Shown here in pieces: positions 12,293 to 24,205 of a stretch of DNA of 64,000 nucleotides. The DNA is taken from contig JAOANR010000010.1 in assembly GCA_030278955.1 (NCBI GenBank), positions 28,212,174 to 28,276,173 of the forward strand, read 5' to 3'. The DNA is from Hygrophila difformis (lineage: Eukaryota; Streptophyta; Magnoliopsida; Lamiales; Acanthaceae). The position numbers and the translations under genes are program-made. The notes beneath the pieces were generated by a model that was not told the origin of the DNA, did no database searches, and saw only the letters and a list, made by a program, of their open reading frames with translations. Each line of letters starts with the position of its first letter. Positions within the stretch are counted from its first letter, which is position 1.

Positions 12293-14676
12293 ACCAGTGT
12301 GTCGTAGTGTTCATTGACGACATCCTGATCTACTCGAAGAGCGAGGAAGAGCATGCGAAACACTTACATCAAGTGTTGGAAATCTTGCGAAGAAATCAGC
12401 TATACGGTAAGTTGTCGAAATGTGACTTCTGGCTGAAAGAAGTGGCATTTCTCGGACACATAGTATCCGCTGATGGAGTATCAGTGGATCCGGCAAAAGT
12501 TTCTGCCGTGACTGAATGGGCAACTCCGAAGAGTCCAATGGAAATAAGGAGTTTCCTTGGATTAGCCGGATATTATAGACGATTCGTGAAGGACTTTTCA
12601 AGGATTGCACGTCCTTTGACCCAACTACTTAAGAAAGGAGCAAAATACGAGTGGACCGAAGCATGTGAGACATCGTTTCAAGAGCTGAAGAAACGACTCA
12701 CAACCACACCCGTATTAACATTACCATCAGAGAATGGTGACTTCGAAGTATACAGCGATGCTTCGAAGGAAGGTTTAGGTTGTGTTTTGATGCAAGACTC
12801 GAGAGTCGTAGCCTATGCATCACGCCAACTAAAACCTCACGAGGAAAATTATCCGACACATGACCTGGAGTTGGCAGCGGTCGTTTTCGCTCTAAAGATA
12901 TGGAGACATTATCCTTATGGGCGGAAGTGTCGAATGTTCACCGACCACAAAAGCTTGAAATATATATTCACTCAGAAGGAGTTGAATTTGAGACAGCGAA
13001 GGTGGTTGGAACTCATTAAGGACTACGATTTAGAGATAGCATACCACGAGGGGAAGGCGAATGTGGTAGCCGATGCCCTAAGTCGGAAAACCCAACACGT
13101 GACAAACTCGTTGGTAATTCCGCCGGCATTGTACATGGATTTGGCAAGATTGGAGTTAGAACTTGTGCATCCTGGCACAGTGAGAGAAATGGTCAATGCC
13201 ATGGTCGTAGAAACTCCAATATTGGACGAGATTCGACTCGCTCAACCGGGCGACCCGAAACTCGAGAAGATAAAAGGGTATATTGCCGAAGGGAAGGCAA
13301 TAGGATTTGCTGTCCACGAGGACGGAAGCATCCGTTTCAAAGGGAGGTGGTGTGTGCCTCTTAAATGTGCCGAATTGAAGCAAAGGTTGATGGAGGAAGG
13401 GCACAACACGCCATATTCCGTACATCCCGGAGGTGACAAGCTATACAAGGATCTGAAGAAGATCTATTGGTGGCCGGGAATGAAGAAGGAAGTGGCAAAT
13501 TTCGTAGCGAGATGTCTCACCTGCCAAAAGGTTAAGGCAGTGCGACATAAACCCTTAGGATTGATGCAACCACTAGAGATTCCAAGTTGGAAGTGGGATA
13601 GCATCTCAATGGACTTTGTCTCGGGATTACCCCGATCACCTAAAGGCATGAACAAGATTTGGGTGATTGTGGATAGGCTAACGAAGACAGCCATATTTAT
13701 CCCAATGAAAGACACGTGGACTATGGACCAATTGGCCCGAGCCTACATTGATAACGTGGTACGACGACATGGAGTACCACACGATATCATTTCCGACAGA
13801 GACAGTAGGTTTGTCTCTCATTTCTGGACGGAGTTACAAAAAGCTCTCGGTACTCAAATCAAGATGAGCACCGCATTCCACCCGATGACGGATGGACAAA
13901 CTGAGAGAACAATCCAAACACTAGAAGACATGCTGAGAGCATGCGTGTTGGAATTCAAAGGAAATTGGGAATCTCATTTACCCTTGATTGAGTTTTCCTA
14001 TAATAATAGTTACCATGCTAGTATCGGCATGGCACCTTTCGAGGCATTGTATGGACGAAAGTGCCGAAGCCCTTTGAGCTGGGAAGAAAACGATAAGTCC
14101 GTGGTAGTGGGACCACAACTTATCGAAGACATGGCTCAACAAATCAAAGTGATTCAAGGAAAGATGAAAGCCGCTCAAGACCGTCAAAAGAGTTATGCCG
14201 ACGTGAGACGACGAGACCTAGAATTTCAAGTGGGAGATAGGGTCATGCTAAAGATATCACCCATGAAGGGGGTGATGCGCTTTGGCAAACGAGGGAAGTT
14301 AAGTCCACGATACATAGGACCTTACGAGATTCTAGAACGAGTCGGAACTCTAGCCTACCGATTGGCTTTACCGCCACACTTAGATCGAGTTCATAATGTC
14401 TTCCATGTCTCACAACTAAAGAAGTATGTGCCGGACCCGACACATGTACTTCAACCGGAGATAATTGAGCTCGATGAAGAGTTGACTTACGAAGAAGTCC
14501 CAGTGCGTATTCTCGATACTAAGGAACGAGTAACGAGGAACAAAACCATCAAGATGATCAAGGTTCTTTGGTCAAACCACGAAAGTGAGACGGCAACTTG
14601 GGAAGTAGAATCCGATATGAGGGAACGATACCCGACATTGTTCCAAACCGATACCGACACAGTTATGGGGACATAA
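12274..14676 (+). CDS. RT-RNase H-integrase-chromodomain polyprotein, 3' part, element A
   Basis: An 800-aa frame that continues pol after the small frameshifts at 12214-12274. It holds the RT active site ([11 protein letters not shown]), RNase H ([14 protein letters not shown] and DHKSLKYIF), the integrase zinc finger (HPGGDKL to CLTCQK), and an integrase core with D in [10 protein letters not shown] in SDRDSRF and E in [10 protein letters not shown]. The C-terminus has GPYEIL and a chromodomain-like segment ([15 protein letters not shown]). This order and the long LTRs place it with the Tekay/Del chromoviruses. It ends just before the first polypurine tract. Confidence 0.94.
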   Translation: MFRELLDQCVVVFIDDILIYSKSEEEHAKHLHQVLEILRRNQLYGKLSKCDFWLKEVAFLGHIVSADGVSVDPAKVSAVTEWATPKSPMEIRSFLGLAGYYRRFVKDFSRIARPLTQLLKKGAKYEWTEACETSFQELKKRLTTTPVLTLPSENGDFEVYSDASKEGLGCVLMQDSRVVAYASRQLKPHEENYPTHDLELAAVVFALKIWRHYPYGRKCRMFTDHKSLKYIFTQKELNLRQRRWLELIKDYDLEIAYHEGKANVVADALSRKTQHVTNSLVIPPALYMDLARLELELVHPGTVREMVNAMVVETPILDEIRLAQPGDPKLEKIKGYIAEGKAIGFAVHEDGSIRFKGRWCVPLKCAELKQRLMEEGHNTPYSVHPGGDKLYKDLKKIYWWPGMKKEVANFVARCLTCQKVKAVRHKPLGLMQPLEIPSWKWDSISMDFVSGLPRSPKGMNKIWVIVDRLTKTAIFIPMKDTWTMDQLARAYIDNVVRRHGVPHDIISDRDSRFVSHFWTELQKALGTQIKMSTAFHPMTDGQTERTIQTLEDMLRACVLEFKGNWESHLPLIEFSYNNSYHASIGMAPFEALYGRKCRSPLSWEENDKSVVVGPQLIEDMAQQIKVIQGKMKAAQDRQKSYADVRRRDLEFQVGDRVMLKISPMKGVMRFGKRGKLSPRYIGPYEILERVGTLAYRLALPPHLDRVHNVFHVSQLKKYVPDPTHVLQPEIIELDEELTYEEVPVRILDTKERVTRNKTIKMIKVLWSNHESETATWEVESDMRERYPTLFQTDTDTVMGT

Positions 14677-14684
14677 CTGCAATC

Positions 14685-14905
14685 TTAAGAGGGAGAGGAT
14701 GTCATACCCCCTAATTCTTCGTGCATTTTTGTAAACTTTTGAACTACGTTATGGCTTGATCCCTTTACCGGGTACGTAGGCAGCTTAGAAGTTTTAATTC
14801 TAAGTTCAGTCACAACATAATAAAACAAACACAAGACCTTAGCACGAGACGAGAAAAGCCGAAACACAACTTCGAGGACGAAGTTGATTCTTAAGGAGGG
14901 TAGAC
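14685..14905 (+). promoter_or_regulatory. Double polypurine tract and relict LTR start, element A
   Basis: A first purine run (AAGAGGGAGAGGA) is followed at 14700 by TGTCATACCCC, which looks like an LTR start. The next ~130 bp match the beginning of LTR D (CTTGATCCCTT, GGGTACGTAGGCAGCTT, CTAAGTTCAGTCAC). The real LTR starts 206 bp later at 14906, after a second purine run (TTAAGGAGGGTAGAC). Confidence 0.8.
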
Positions 14906-17500
14906 TGTAATACCCGAGAATTTTCCAACATAAAATAAAACAATAATTAAATAAATAATAAATAAAATAAATACTATAAATAAATAAACAAAACCAGCAA
15001 ATAAAAGAAATAAATAAAGATAAGAAAATGAGAAATGAGATTTTTACTTAAAAAGGAATTAAAGGAATTTAATTAAACAAAAGGATGGATAAATGAAACA
15101 TCAAAACCCGACACTAATGAACTCGAGTATTCGAGTCCAAAACATCCAACTAGACTAAGAATAAAAATTAGAGAGAAAGTATGAACCCGAATATACCCCG
15201 GGAATCGGAATTCGGGAGCAAAGAGGGATAGAAACCCGAAAGAGAGGCGGAAACGCACGACGGATCGCACGACCCGCCCGGACCGAAGTCCAGGCGAGGT
15301 CGGCGCGGTGGCCGCGCGGTAAAGGGGGTTCAGCGCGCCACGACCGCGCCAACCCACAGATTTGGTTGTTGCGTGAATCTCTCACCCGAACGCGGATTTT
15401 TCGACTTTCGGTTGAACATCTCTCGACTCCAGACCTTTAGGTCGGCCGTGGACCCCTAGGGATTGAGAATTCTATAAATAAGCCCCTTGGGAGCCCCGAA
15501 CAAGTTTACGAAACCCTAAAGCATTCTATACGTTCGAAACCCTAAATCCGGAGTCGTCGGAGGCACGAAACCAAGACGAACGCTGTTGGACGACTTTCTC
15601 TACAGATCTCCATAGTCGTGGTAAGTCTCGGTCCAATCTCTATTCAATAAACGATTCGAAAACGAATCCTAATCATCTCCTTTTTCCTTCTACACCCCCG
15701 TATCGAATCTAGATCGTAGAACCCGACGAACGGAGAGGAGAAACGGTGATCTGGAAGCCACGCCTCCGAATTGGACATTCCCGACGTTCATAGACACTGT
15801 AAGTTAACTCTTACATGGTTTTGGGATGAATTAAAACATTCAAAACTAAAAGATTAACATGAAACCGTAAATCTGTCAATTCTTACTTTCTACCGGCGCA
15901 ACAGATTTGTTGAATTTTTCCGACCCTTAAAACGAACTCAAACGGAAAAACTTAAAACACGAAAAACGTTCCTAAGACTTAGACCTAGCTACTGTAAAAA
16001 TTTGGAAATTTTTGGAGTTGATTTGATATGTGAAAACCCGTTGAAACCGAACTGTTTGAATCTAGATCTCGAAATCTTGGACAGAACTTAGGAATGATCT
16101 TGATCACGTTTTTGACATAGGATCTAGGCTGTTTTAGATCTTTGGCCGAACATGAAAGTTGTAGATAAATGTCTTAAGATGATCCCTGTCAAATTTCATT
16201 AAATTTGGAGTTGAATTGATATGTTAGAACTTGAAATCTTTAAACTGTGACCTGTAAACTCGGACAGATTTCTTGTTATGCAAAAATTAGCGTTTTTGAC
16301 CTACTTAGGTATCTCGGATTGAAAAAGTTAAAACACGAAAGTTGTAGATCTTGATGTTTCCGAGTCAGATATGAAATTTTGGAATTTTTGGAATTAAATC
16401 TGATTTTAGACGAATTTTGGAGTAAACTGTGATTTACCGAAACGAAATTTTGAAATCTTGTTGAAACATGGAATTAACCTTTAGGGTTGAAACGAATTGA
16501 GATATTGTTTCTAAATTAATACATTGGAAGGCAGATTTTAAAAACTAAATCCCCTTACAAACTTGATAAATTAAAATTAGGGGTGAGTGCTCTGCAGGGT
16601 GCCCCCTAACGATTCACTTCGTGCCGTAATGGACGATGGTGACCCCGCGCGCTATACTTGAAATGTGATATTGCCAAAACGGCGAAACTTAGAGCCTACA
16701 CTCTCGTGAATATCCGTATGGGTTTCCCGAGGCTCCGGAGTGGTACTGGGTATGGCTGATACGGCTGCGGCCGCCGGGCTACCGGCTAAACTTGTTGACA
16801 TCGCGATTTTTATCGTGAAACTTTGAAATACCAAATCGGGAATGTAATGGGGATTCTAAATTAAATTAAACTAGACTAAATGATATTGTTGTCAAATTAA
16901 ATTATTTAAATGCTTTATTTAAATTATGGCTATTATTTTGAACCATGTGGTATGTGTTATTAAATAGAGCCTGAGATAGATTGTGCTATATGATATGGAT
17001 TATATGAAATCAAATATTATGTTATTATCATGCTTTTGTTAAATGATTAAAGTTATGGCTTTTAAACCCTACGATCATGCATGTGTTAACTTACTCAGCA
17101 ATTTTGCTGATCAAAACCATTTTTATTCCTTTCTTTACAGAATATGTGGAATGAGCATGTGTGAGCACGAATCATGCATGGGATTTTGGGAACTTTTATT
17201 TTGCTTTTAAATTTCGTACTTAGACTATATTATGAACGAGCCTGTTTAACCCGTGTTTTGGCCATGTCGGCCCTCTTTATATTTTCCGCTGCGATACTGT
17301 ACTAAACTAAATATTTCCGCTGCGCTATGCTATTATTATTTTCGATTTATATTGTATGGGCTATTTTGAATGCTTTAAATGTTTTAAACACTGCAATACC
17401 TAGCCTTGCATCTCTTTAGTAAGCTCGGAGAAACCGTGTCTTGCTAGGGAGATGTGGCGGTGACATCCCGACCTGGGTTACCAAAAACCGGGGTATTACA
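14906..17500 (+). repeat. 3' LTR of element A
   Basis: 2595 bp, nearly identical to the 5' LTR. TATAAATA lies at 15473-15480, the donor-like GTAAGT at 15621 and the acceptor at 17140. It is followed by the TSD ATTAT. Confidence 0.95.
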
Positions 17501-17842
17501 ATTATCGGAAGCATGATGGGCTGATATTGGACTAATGATAATGAAGAAACTAAAATCTGGGGTCAAAATGAAATAAAGTAAAAGTTGGTAGGGTTAATTG
17601 AAGTTTGAAAAAGTCAAAATAGTCTAAATGGCCTTAATTTGGTCAAAGATGGTTTCTAATGGCCTAAAATTGGAAATTGATTTCATAATGGCCCAAATGT
17701 GGAAATGGTGCCTTGTAATGGCCTAAAAAATTCATTTCCTCATATACCTTAGACGAGTTTACAATGTCATAATATTACCATAATGGCCAAATATATACCT
17801 TAGACGAGTTTACAATGTCATAATATTATCTATTTAATCCAG

Positions 17843-18426
17843 GTGATATCCAAGCTAACGGATGGAAAATCCACTCACATACCATATCGAGATTCAAAGC
17901 TGACACGATTGTTGCAATCTTTTCTCAGTGGCCATGGCCGAGTTTCTGTATGTTCTGATGCTACTAACATTTGTAAATCTTGGACTAGAGATTTCCTTCT
18001 CCAATATCTTACTGATGAGATTTTAATTATATTTACAGCTTAATGAGAATACTTATTTTCATCTTTCTCTAGCTTATTTGCACAGTCACACCTGCCTCTA
18101 GCAATACTGAAGAAACACACAACACTCTTAAGTTTGCACAACGCAGTAAGCAGGTTGAAATTAAGGCCTCTCAAAACAAGGTGAGATAATGTGCACCTCT
18201 AATTAAGCTTTTAAGCTGGAAAAATTTTCAGACCATAAGAGCTCCTACTAATCTTTCCTTTATTCATCCTGAATAGGTTTTGGATGAGAAGTCTCTCATT
18301 AAAAAGTATCAGAAAGAAATATCCAATCTAAAGCAAGAGCTTCAGCAATTAAAGCGTGGTATGATGCAGAAAGAAAATTTGACAGCACCAAGCCAAGAAG
18401 CTCTAGCTAATTTGAAGAAGCTCCAG
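17843..18426 (+). pseudogene. Kinesin-7 (CENP-E-like) motor-end fragment, three exons, copy 1
   Basis: Exons 17843-17947, 18073-18180 and 18277-18426, each with AG before and GT after. They read [19 protein letters not shown], then a segment with CTVTPASSNTEETHNTLKF, then DEKSLIKKYQKEISNLKQEL. This is the end of a plant kinesin-7 motor domain, including the conserved YRDSKLT, plus the neck coiled coil. No frameshift is visible, but the ATP-binding half and the tail are absent, so the fragment cannot make a motor. An identical copy lies at 62215-62798. Confidence 0.9.
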
Positions 18427-19080
18427 GTGGGTGCACTAACAATCAGCATCAAAGTTTGTATATGTAAAATTCTATTGTTTATCCAAACGTACTATTGTTT
18501 ATTTTCCATTCAATGCATGCAAATCAAAATATAAGTAAAAATAATCCAACAGTATATTTAAATAAAGGTAACCTTAATAATTTCTAAGAGTTGTGATGAG
18601 GAGAGGCGCTAGAAATATGTGAAGGCAAATACTATATGCATGTGAAAAACGAGTTTGACAAAATAAGATTTGGCGTTTTTTAATTTTTTTTTTTATTTTT
18701 AAGAAAAAGAAAGAGACATGATGCATGGCTGCAGGTAGGGTTGACCTTTAAAAAAATAAAAAAGTGAAGAAACGAGGAAAACAAAAAAGCAAATAGGGGT
18801 CAAGAGAGGAGAGGAGAGGAGGAGGACCAATTCATCCATTTGCTGGCGTTGAATTAAATTAAAGGGATCTTCTATTATAAATGTACAGATCGAATTTCTA
18901 ACAGAGACGATGACTAATTAAGGATAATGGGAAAATGGATCTTCCTTCAAGAACCTTAATTGCTTTCTTGATGAGCTTAATTATTAGAGACTAGCTAAGT
19001 GCTTGAGCTTCTTCGTCTTCTTCCACTTGAAAGAAGATAGGAAAGGAGAAGTAATAACAAAGAAACAACGAAGATAAATC

Positions 19081-19223
19081 TTACTCAAGCTTTTCAGACT
19101 GAGCTTGAGCTGCAGCATGTGCTTGAAGGGCTTGGGCAGCAACAATTGCCTGAGCAGCAGCCATTGTAGTAGCTGATGGTGCAATTGGAACTTGACTAAG
19201 AGTGCCCATTGTAGTGGTTGCAG
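19081..19223 (-). pseudogene. Ala/Gln-rich C-terminal exon of an unidentified gene, copy 1
   Basis: On the minus strand an AG acceptor (ATAATCTTTAG) at 19224 opens a frame ending at a TAA at 19081. Its product is rich in Ala and Gln (MAAAQAIVAAQALQAHAAAQ, ending SEKLE). It is the only fragment in this tract on the minus strand. I do not recognise the parent gene; low-complexity tails like this occur in plant RNA-binding proteins. Identical copy at 63453-63595. Confidence 0.5.
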
Positions 19224-19343
19224 CTAAAGATTATGAGGAGGGTGATTAAACTTGCAAACAATTATTTGATGATGCAATTGTGTTATTTTGTAGTCACCGC
19301 CTGCATGATATTTTGTTTTCTCTAATTTGTCCAACTTCTGTAG

Positions 19344-20112
19344 ACTGACCTCGAAGAAACTAAAGCATAAGAAAATGCAAAATTACAAAATGCCTTGCAA
19401 GAGGTTCAACATAAGTTTGACGAAACCAAAGACATGCTTTTAAGGAAAAGGAGGCTGTAAAATTGGCTGCTGAGTTAGCTCTTGTTGTACATGAGGTTCC
19501 TGTTGTTAACCATGAGATGATGGATAAACTGAGCACTAAAAATGAAAAACTCAAGGCATGCTACGAATAATAATTCATGGGTTTCTATTGTGGTTGTTAG
19601 TCTTTGAATACTTGCTTCATCCCATTATCCTTTTGCATTATTACAGGCCCTGGTTAGCTCCCTGGAAACGAAAATAGTTGAGAGTGAAAAGAAATTTGAG
19701 AGATAAACAAACTAAGCGAAGAGAGGTTGAAGCAAGCCCTAGAAGCAGAAAAGATGGTTATGAAATTGAAAACTAATATGCACAGGTTTGGTTTATGTTT
19801 GTCCCTTTTCCAATTAGGTCATTATTTCTGGAAACCAATTTTATATCTTTACACCTTGTCCTTATATGCAGGCTCGAGAAAAAAAGATTTCGGATATTGA
19901 ATCTGAGAACAAAGTTCTTCGTCAACAAACTTTGTTACCCTCTTCTAAAGGAGTGCCAGAACATCGATCAGATTTGGTAAATGACATTAAATCCTTGTTA
20001 ATAAATAATAATCACCATTTCCTGTGTTTCCCAATTTCGGGCTAATTTTATGTGGTAATGTGCAGGTGTTGGAAAATGGGCACCATAATAATGAAGCCAA
20101 CTGAACAAATGT
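19344..20112 (+). pseudogene. Myosin XI coiled-coil fragment, four exons
   Basis: Exons at about 19344-19555, 19647-19785, 19872-19976 and 20066-20092 encode the coiled coil after the IQ neck of plant myosin XI. Recognisable pieces are NALQEVQHKFDETKDMLL, VPVVNHEMMDKLS, LVSSLETKIVESEKKFE and ENKVLRQQTLLPSSKG. The first exon has an in-frame TAA near 19368 and a frameshift near 19445, and the second has stops near its centre, so it is dead. The first exon is followed by GC rather than GT. The start of the fragment repeats at 63716 in copy 2. Confidence 0.88.
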
Positions 20113-20430
20113 ATTATTATCATTCTTAGTTGCTAAGTTTTCTATATTATCATTCCGATGTTGAGTGGGATATTGTTGCACTGCAATGACATAGTTTGAA
20201 ATTTTCTATTGTACTGATCCTTGTGGGTGGCATCTTAAGACCATCTGTATGATTGATTAACAAGATTATATCCGGCCTGGTGTATTCCCCCTCATATCTA
20301 AATAAAAAAATAAATAAATATATTGAAATCCTCATCATGATTCCTTGTTTTTCACTTAGACCTCAGTGTCTGTGTGTTTGATTTTCTGTACTTCCTTTTT
20401 CATTGTTACATAATTACTTAATCTATGCAG

Positions 20431-20552
20431 GGATTCGAGTTCAGAGTCTCAAAGAAGGTCAAATCACAATGGATACTGATCTTCGATGGGGTGGTGATCC
20501 AAGCATTATTCTGGCTGTTCAGACTGCTCTTGTTGCTTCTATTCCAATTCAG
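20431..20552 (+). pseudogene. SMP-domain (synaptotagmin/NTMC2-like) exon
   Basis: One exon between AG (20430) and GT (20553), reading IRVQSLKEGQITMDTDLRWG and then GDPSIILAVQTALVASIPIQ. This is the lipid-transfer SMP domain of plant synaptotagmin-like, C2-domain proteins of ER contact sites. It is a lone exon without its C2 domains. Confidence 0.8.
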
Positions 20553-20664
20553 GTTGGTGCATCAAAATTTTCCCCTTTGTATGGTTACACCTGAGATAAT
20601 TTACTACTGCATTTTTTTATATGTTCATCCTATTATTAATACAATTTGTACATTCATGGACTGA

Positions 20665-20760
20665 AAAATAAGTGTGAATAGTAGCAAATTAGATAATGTA
20701 GTTATTAAAAAAATAGAGGGAGTATATCGCAATTGATCTTCATTTTATAGAGAAATACCA
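20665..20760. repeat. Remnant related to the foldback element at 38606-39601
   Basis: About 90 bp (GTGTGAATAGTAGCAAATTA, then TAGATAATGTAGTTATTAAA and GGGAGTATATCGCAATTGAT) match the central part of the foldback element, within an intron-like stretch after the SMP exon. Confidence 0.7.
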
Positions 20761-21779
20761 AAAACTATGTAACTCTAAAAGAAGATATACCGCGGTACCT
20801 GCTGACCATAATTCCCTGGTTGTAGCATCTTTCCTGTTGGCAGGCTTCGGTAATGTGTTTTTTTTCTGGTTAATAGTTAACTTTCCTAATGTTTGGTTCA
20901 TTTATGTGTCATTTTAACTACTTAAAATATTGAAGTCCGATGTCGTCAAGTTGGAAAAGTAGGTAATAATTGAACCCTATTTTTTCCCTCGGTGTTTTTA
21001 ATATGCATTACTCTTAGAAATCAAAATCCGAAATGGACTTTCTTCACAATCTGGGTACGGTTTTCTGTTCTGTTTGCTTCAGCTTATTTGATCATGGATT
21101 TTGAGATTTATTATGTGCGTGTTTAATTGAAGGGTTTATGGTATTTGTTAGGGGTTTCCGATTTACTTTTTTTGCGGGGTTTGATTTTAATGGGGCTTCA
21201 GTTTGATTCCATTTGCAAGAGAGCCCTCTCTTACCAAAATTACGCATACTACAGGTTTAATTTCATGTTGTGTTCAGCGCTTTACTTCAATCTAGCATTC
21301 TATTTCCCTTTAATTCAGTTTTTAGCATGTGTGTGATTAGAGCAGTTGGGATGCCAAATGACTCCTCTGGTATAATGTTTGAGCATTTCTTCATTGAAAT
21401 CGTTAAATGTTTTTCTGTTCTATTGTTCTTCTTATGGCTTCAGGTGGTGAATAGTGCAATACTTTGCTACAGATTTATACTCTGCCATTAACGTTGCTGC
21501 CTGTATCTGTTGTTGAGAGTCCAGGAAACATGTAAGTATTCAATATCCAAGCAACACTATGGAAGTAGTAAATAACTGAATCTGATCCTTTTTTTTGTTT
21601 TTGTCTGATAAACTCAAACGAACTCACAGTTGTTAAAAATATAGTGATGCCATATACTGTAATTTACGATGGTCACAATTCTATGTCCGTCCCTTGATTT
21701 TGAAAGTGGATGGGGAGTACTATTTGTTTAGATGCGGCGTGCAAATTATAATTGGTTGATTTCTTCTTTTTTGTGTGGA

Positions 21780-22105
21780 AAGGGCGCTAAAGGGAAACCG
21801 AAGGAAGATGAAGCTAGAAAATATTTTCGTCAGCTTATCAATGTTGTAGATTATTGCCACAGTAGAGGCGTTTATCATAGAGACTTCAAGGTTAGTGCTG
21901 ACATTTTCTTATTTACCTCAGTCTCTTTGCACTTGTTTCCTCGAGACCTTGGCGAGAATGTATGGATCTCTAATTATTTCACACGTACTGATTTGCAGCC
22001 TGAGAATTGGTGCTAGATGCCAGTGGAATTCTGAAAGTCTCGGATTTCGGTTGAGTGCTTTGCACCAGCAAGTTCGGCTAATTTCGGATATGGATTCACT
22101 ACAGG
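21780..22105 (+). pseudogene. CIPK-type protein kinase fragment (catalytic loop), two exons
   Basis: A first exon ending at 21890 reads [20 protein letters not shown] followed by RGVYHRD, with F replacing L after the HRD. A second exon starts at 21999 with PEN. Together they cover the catalytic loop of a SnRK3/CIPK kinase (CBL-interacting, calcium signalling). One base is lost right after PEN and another before the SALHQQVR-coding region, so the DFG stretch is out of frame. The remaining kinase domain and the NAF motif are absent. Confidence 0.85.
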
Positions 22106-22849
22106 CATGTTTCTGAAGCCCTGTTTGTTATATGTCCATATATGAAATTTTCTTTTCTAGCTTACGATATTTGTAGAATTCATGGATTCAAGATCCTTTT
22201 TGTTCTTTCACTGTAACAAAATTTGTGATCCAACAAATTTTTTCCTTGTTGAACTCTTTGAACTTTGGATTTTAATTGATGTTATAGGCCTTAGTACCTT
22301 ACCACATGGTCTGTTCCAAATTAAGTAATGTGATTTTCTTTTTTGAATGTTTTAGCTAAATTTATCGCCTGGAAATTAATGCTCAACTTTGGCCATCATT
22401 TTCCCTATCATATTTTCTCCCTCACCCAAGTAATATACTATTATACTTTATTCCCTCAAATTCAATGGCCATTTGTTTCAAATTACTTGCAAGTTTCAAG
22501 TCCCACTCATTTATCATTAATAGATAATTCTGTTATAATGTACGTTATTTGGGGAGTATAATGTGTATTTGAGGAACCAATGCCTTGTAAGGATGATATA
22601 TGTTCTTCTTGATGTCTTGAATGAATTTATAGTTTCACATACCATACTTAGATTGTTGCACCTGTTTAATTTTTGTGTTTGTTGAACCTATTTTTTCACT
22701 AACTAGATCAAAGAGGAAGGCAGACGTCATATGGAGATCTTGCAATGTACATAACATGAATTCTGGGAAATTTTTCACTATTCTTTGCAATGTACTATGG
22801 ATTCAATTTACAGGTATATAGTTAAAGTGAGTACGTGACCTTTGATGTA

Positions 22850-22990
22850 CTGCCAATCTTGATGGTTCAAGAGATTCTAATCAAAGTGAAAGTAGTGTGG
22901 ATACTACAACTGTTTCCGAGGCTTATGCAAAAAATGCTTACCATTTTCATTCCACTGCTTGTTGATCAGGTTATACCTTGTTATTGAAAT
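22850..22990 (+). pseudogene. Possible exon fragment of unknown gene
   Basis: A Ser/Thr-rich open stretch (DGSRDSNQSESSVDTTTVSE) inside the captured-fragment tract. It looks coding in composition but I do not recognise it. Confidence 0.25.
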
Positions 22991-23264
22991 TTACTACTGT
23001 AGTTTTGTTTCATTTTCCCTGGTTAGATATTGAGTTCTTACAGATTTTGTTGCTAAGCATCGTTCTTTGCACACTTCATGTGTTTTGAAGTTCCAGCTTT
23101 TGTTCCACCTGGAGGTATTGCCAATAGGCAGTTGAACCATTCCCCATGATGATGATAATGATGTCGATGACTTGGGCATTTTAGGTTAACTTGAAGTTTG
23201 CTTATTTTGTCTGCCAAATCTTCACGTTTTTCTCTTCCACCTATTTTTCAATTGAATGTGTTAG

Positions 23265-23412
23265 AAAGTCGAGTGTTGAACTTGATTTCACTGCCCCTGC
23301 TGAAGCTGCAAAGAAGACTTATACTCTCTACTTTATGTGCGATACTTATCTTGGCTGTGATAAGGAATGCAACTTCATAGTGGATGTCAATCAAGCTGGA
23401 AATCTTGAATAG
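23265..23412 (+). pseudogene. BRR2-type DExH RNA helicase, C-terminal exon
   Basis: After an AG at 23263-23264 the frame reads LDFTAPAEAAKKTYTLYFMC and DTYLGCDKECNFIVDV, then stops at 23412. This is the C-terminal Sec63-like end of the U5 snRNP helicase BRR2 (spliceosome). Only the last exon is recognisable. It is the last host fragment before LTR B. Confidence 0.85.
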
Positions 23413-23896
23413 AGCAGTTGAACAGATTAATCATGCTTGCTCCTTCGTACTGCACTGCCTTCCAACGCTTAGATTTCCTTGTAAGTACTGACACCGCACG
23501 GTCACAATCTATACATATTTTTTTTTATTGTGTTTTCAACATTCCTTCAGTTGCCATGTCTATTGAACATATTCTTTTTATCATGGAATCGTCCTGAAAA
23601 CTATTTGCAGCTGCTGACTTTGTATCAACAAAACTTGGCAGTCTTTTGTAATGATATCTACAGCTCTTATATCGAAACTTTTATGATTAAAAAATGCGAA
23701 CCTTCTTCGTTCTGTTTGGCCATGTGTCTTGTTTGCACCTGGAGTTCCTGTCCAAGTTCAGCCATTTACATCATATTTTGTACCATTCCTCCATGAGTTG
23801 TTTCCACAATTTATCTATTGGGAAAGAGTGATTCTTGTATGTTTCCTAATTTATTTATCTTTTAAATTTTTTAATGCGTTTTTTTTTTAATCCAGA
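23413..23896. other. Non-coding tail of the fragment tract
   Basis: AT-rich, no recognisable gene. I looked for a Helitron 3' end (hairpin plus CTAG) here and did not find one. Confidence 0.5.
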
Positions 23897-24205
23897 TCCT
23901 GGTTGGCTTAAGGGCGCGCCAACCCCGCGCCAACTGGCAGAAACGCCCCGTGCGAGATTCTCTCGCCCGAATCCGAATTTTTCGGCTTCGGTTGCATTCC
24001 TTTCGGCTCAAGACTCTTAGGGGCAGACCTTGGACGTCCCCTAGGTCTTGTTTCCCTATAAATAACCCTTCCGAGTAACCCTAAACACTTTTCAACTCTT
24101 CATACTCTCAATATGTTCGAAAACCCTAATTCCGGAGTCGTCGGAGGCACGAAAACCGAGCAAGGAACTGCCTTGCACGAAAATTTGTGAAGCTACAACA
24201 TCGTG

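Larger units (their letters stand above)
6336..17500 (+). mobile_element. Complete Tekay-like Ty3/gypsy LTR retrotransposon (element A)
   Basis: LTRs 6336-8935 and 14906-17500 both begin TGTAATACCC and end in TTACA. The 5-bp TSD ATTAT lies at 6331-6335 and 17501-17505. The order is LTR, tRNA-iMet PBS, repeat-bearing leader, small ORF, gag-protease-RT-RNase H-integrase-chromodomain, polypurine tract, LTR. By eye the LTRs differ by about five substitutions and a similar number of single-base indels over 2.6 kb, so insertion is very recent. The second copy of the locus (61873) has the uninterrupted target. Confidence 0.96.
17501..23890 (+). mobile_element. Chimeric tract of captured host-gene fragments (Helitron-like body), copy 1
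   Basis: Pieces of at least five unrelated host genes follow each other (kinesin-7, myosin XI, an SMP-domain protein, a CIPK kinase, BRR2). Another piece lies on the minus strand at 19081-19223. The pieces still have introns, so they were taken as genomic DNA. Each is only a few exons long and several have stops or frameshifts. The matching second copy has a Helitron-type 5' end at 52920, so I infer a Helitron body. Its 3' end is not seen; LTR B cuts in at about 23897. The stretches between fragments are AT-rich with no further recognisable gene. Confidence 0.65.

Noticed and set aside
23413..23896. Helitron 3' end just before LTR B
   Set aside because: No hairpin followed by CTRR was found; the tract seems cut by the LTR B rearrangement.
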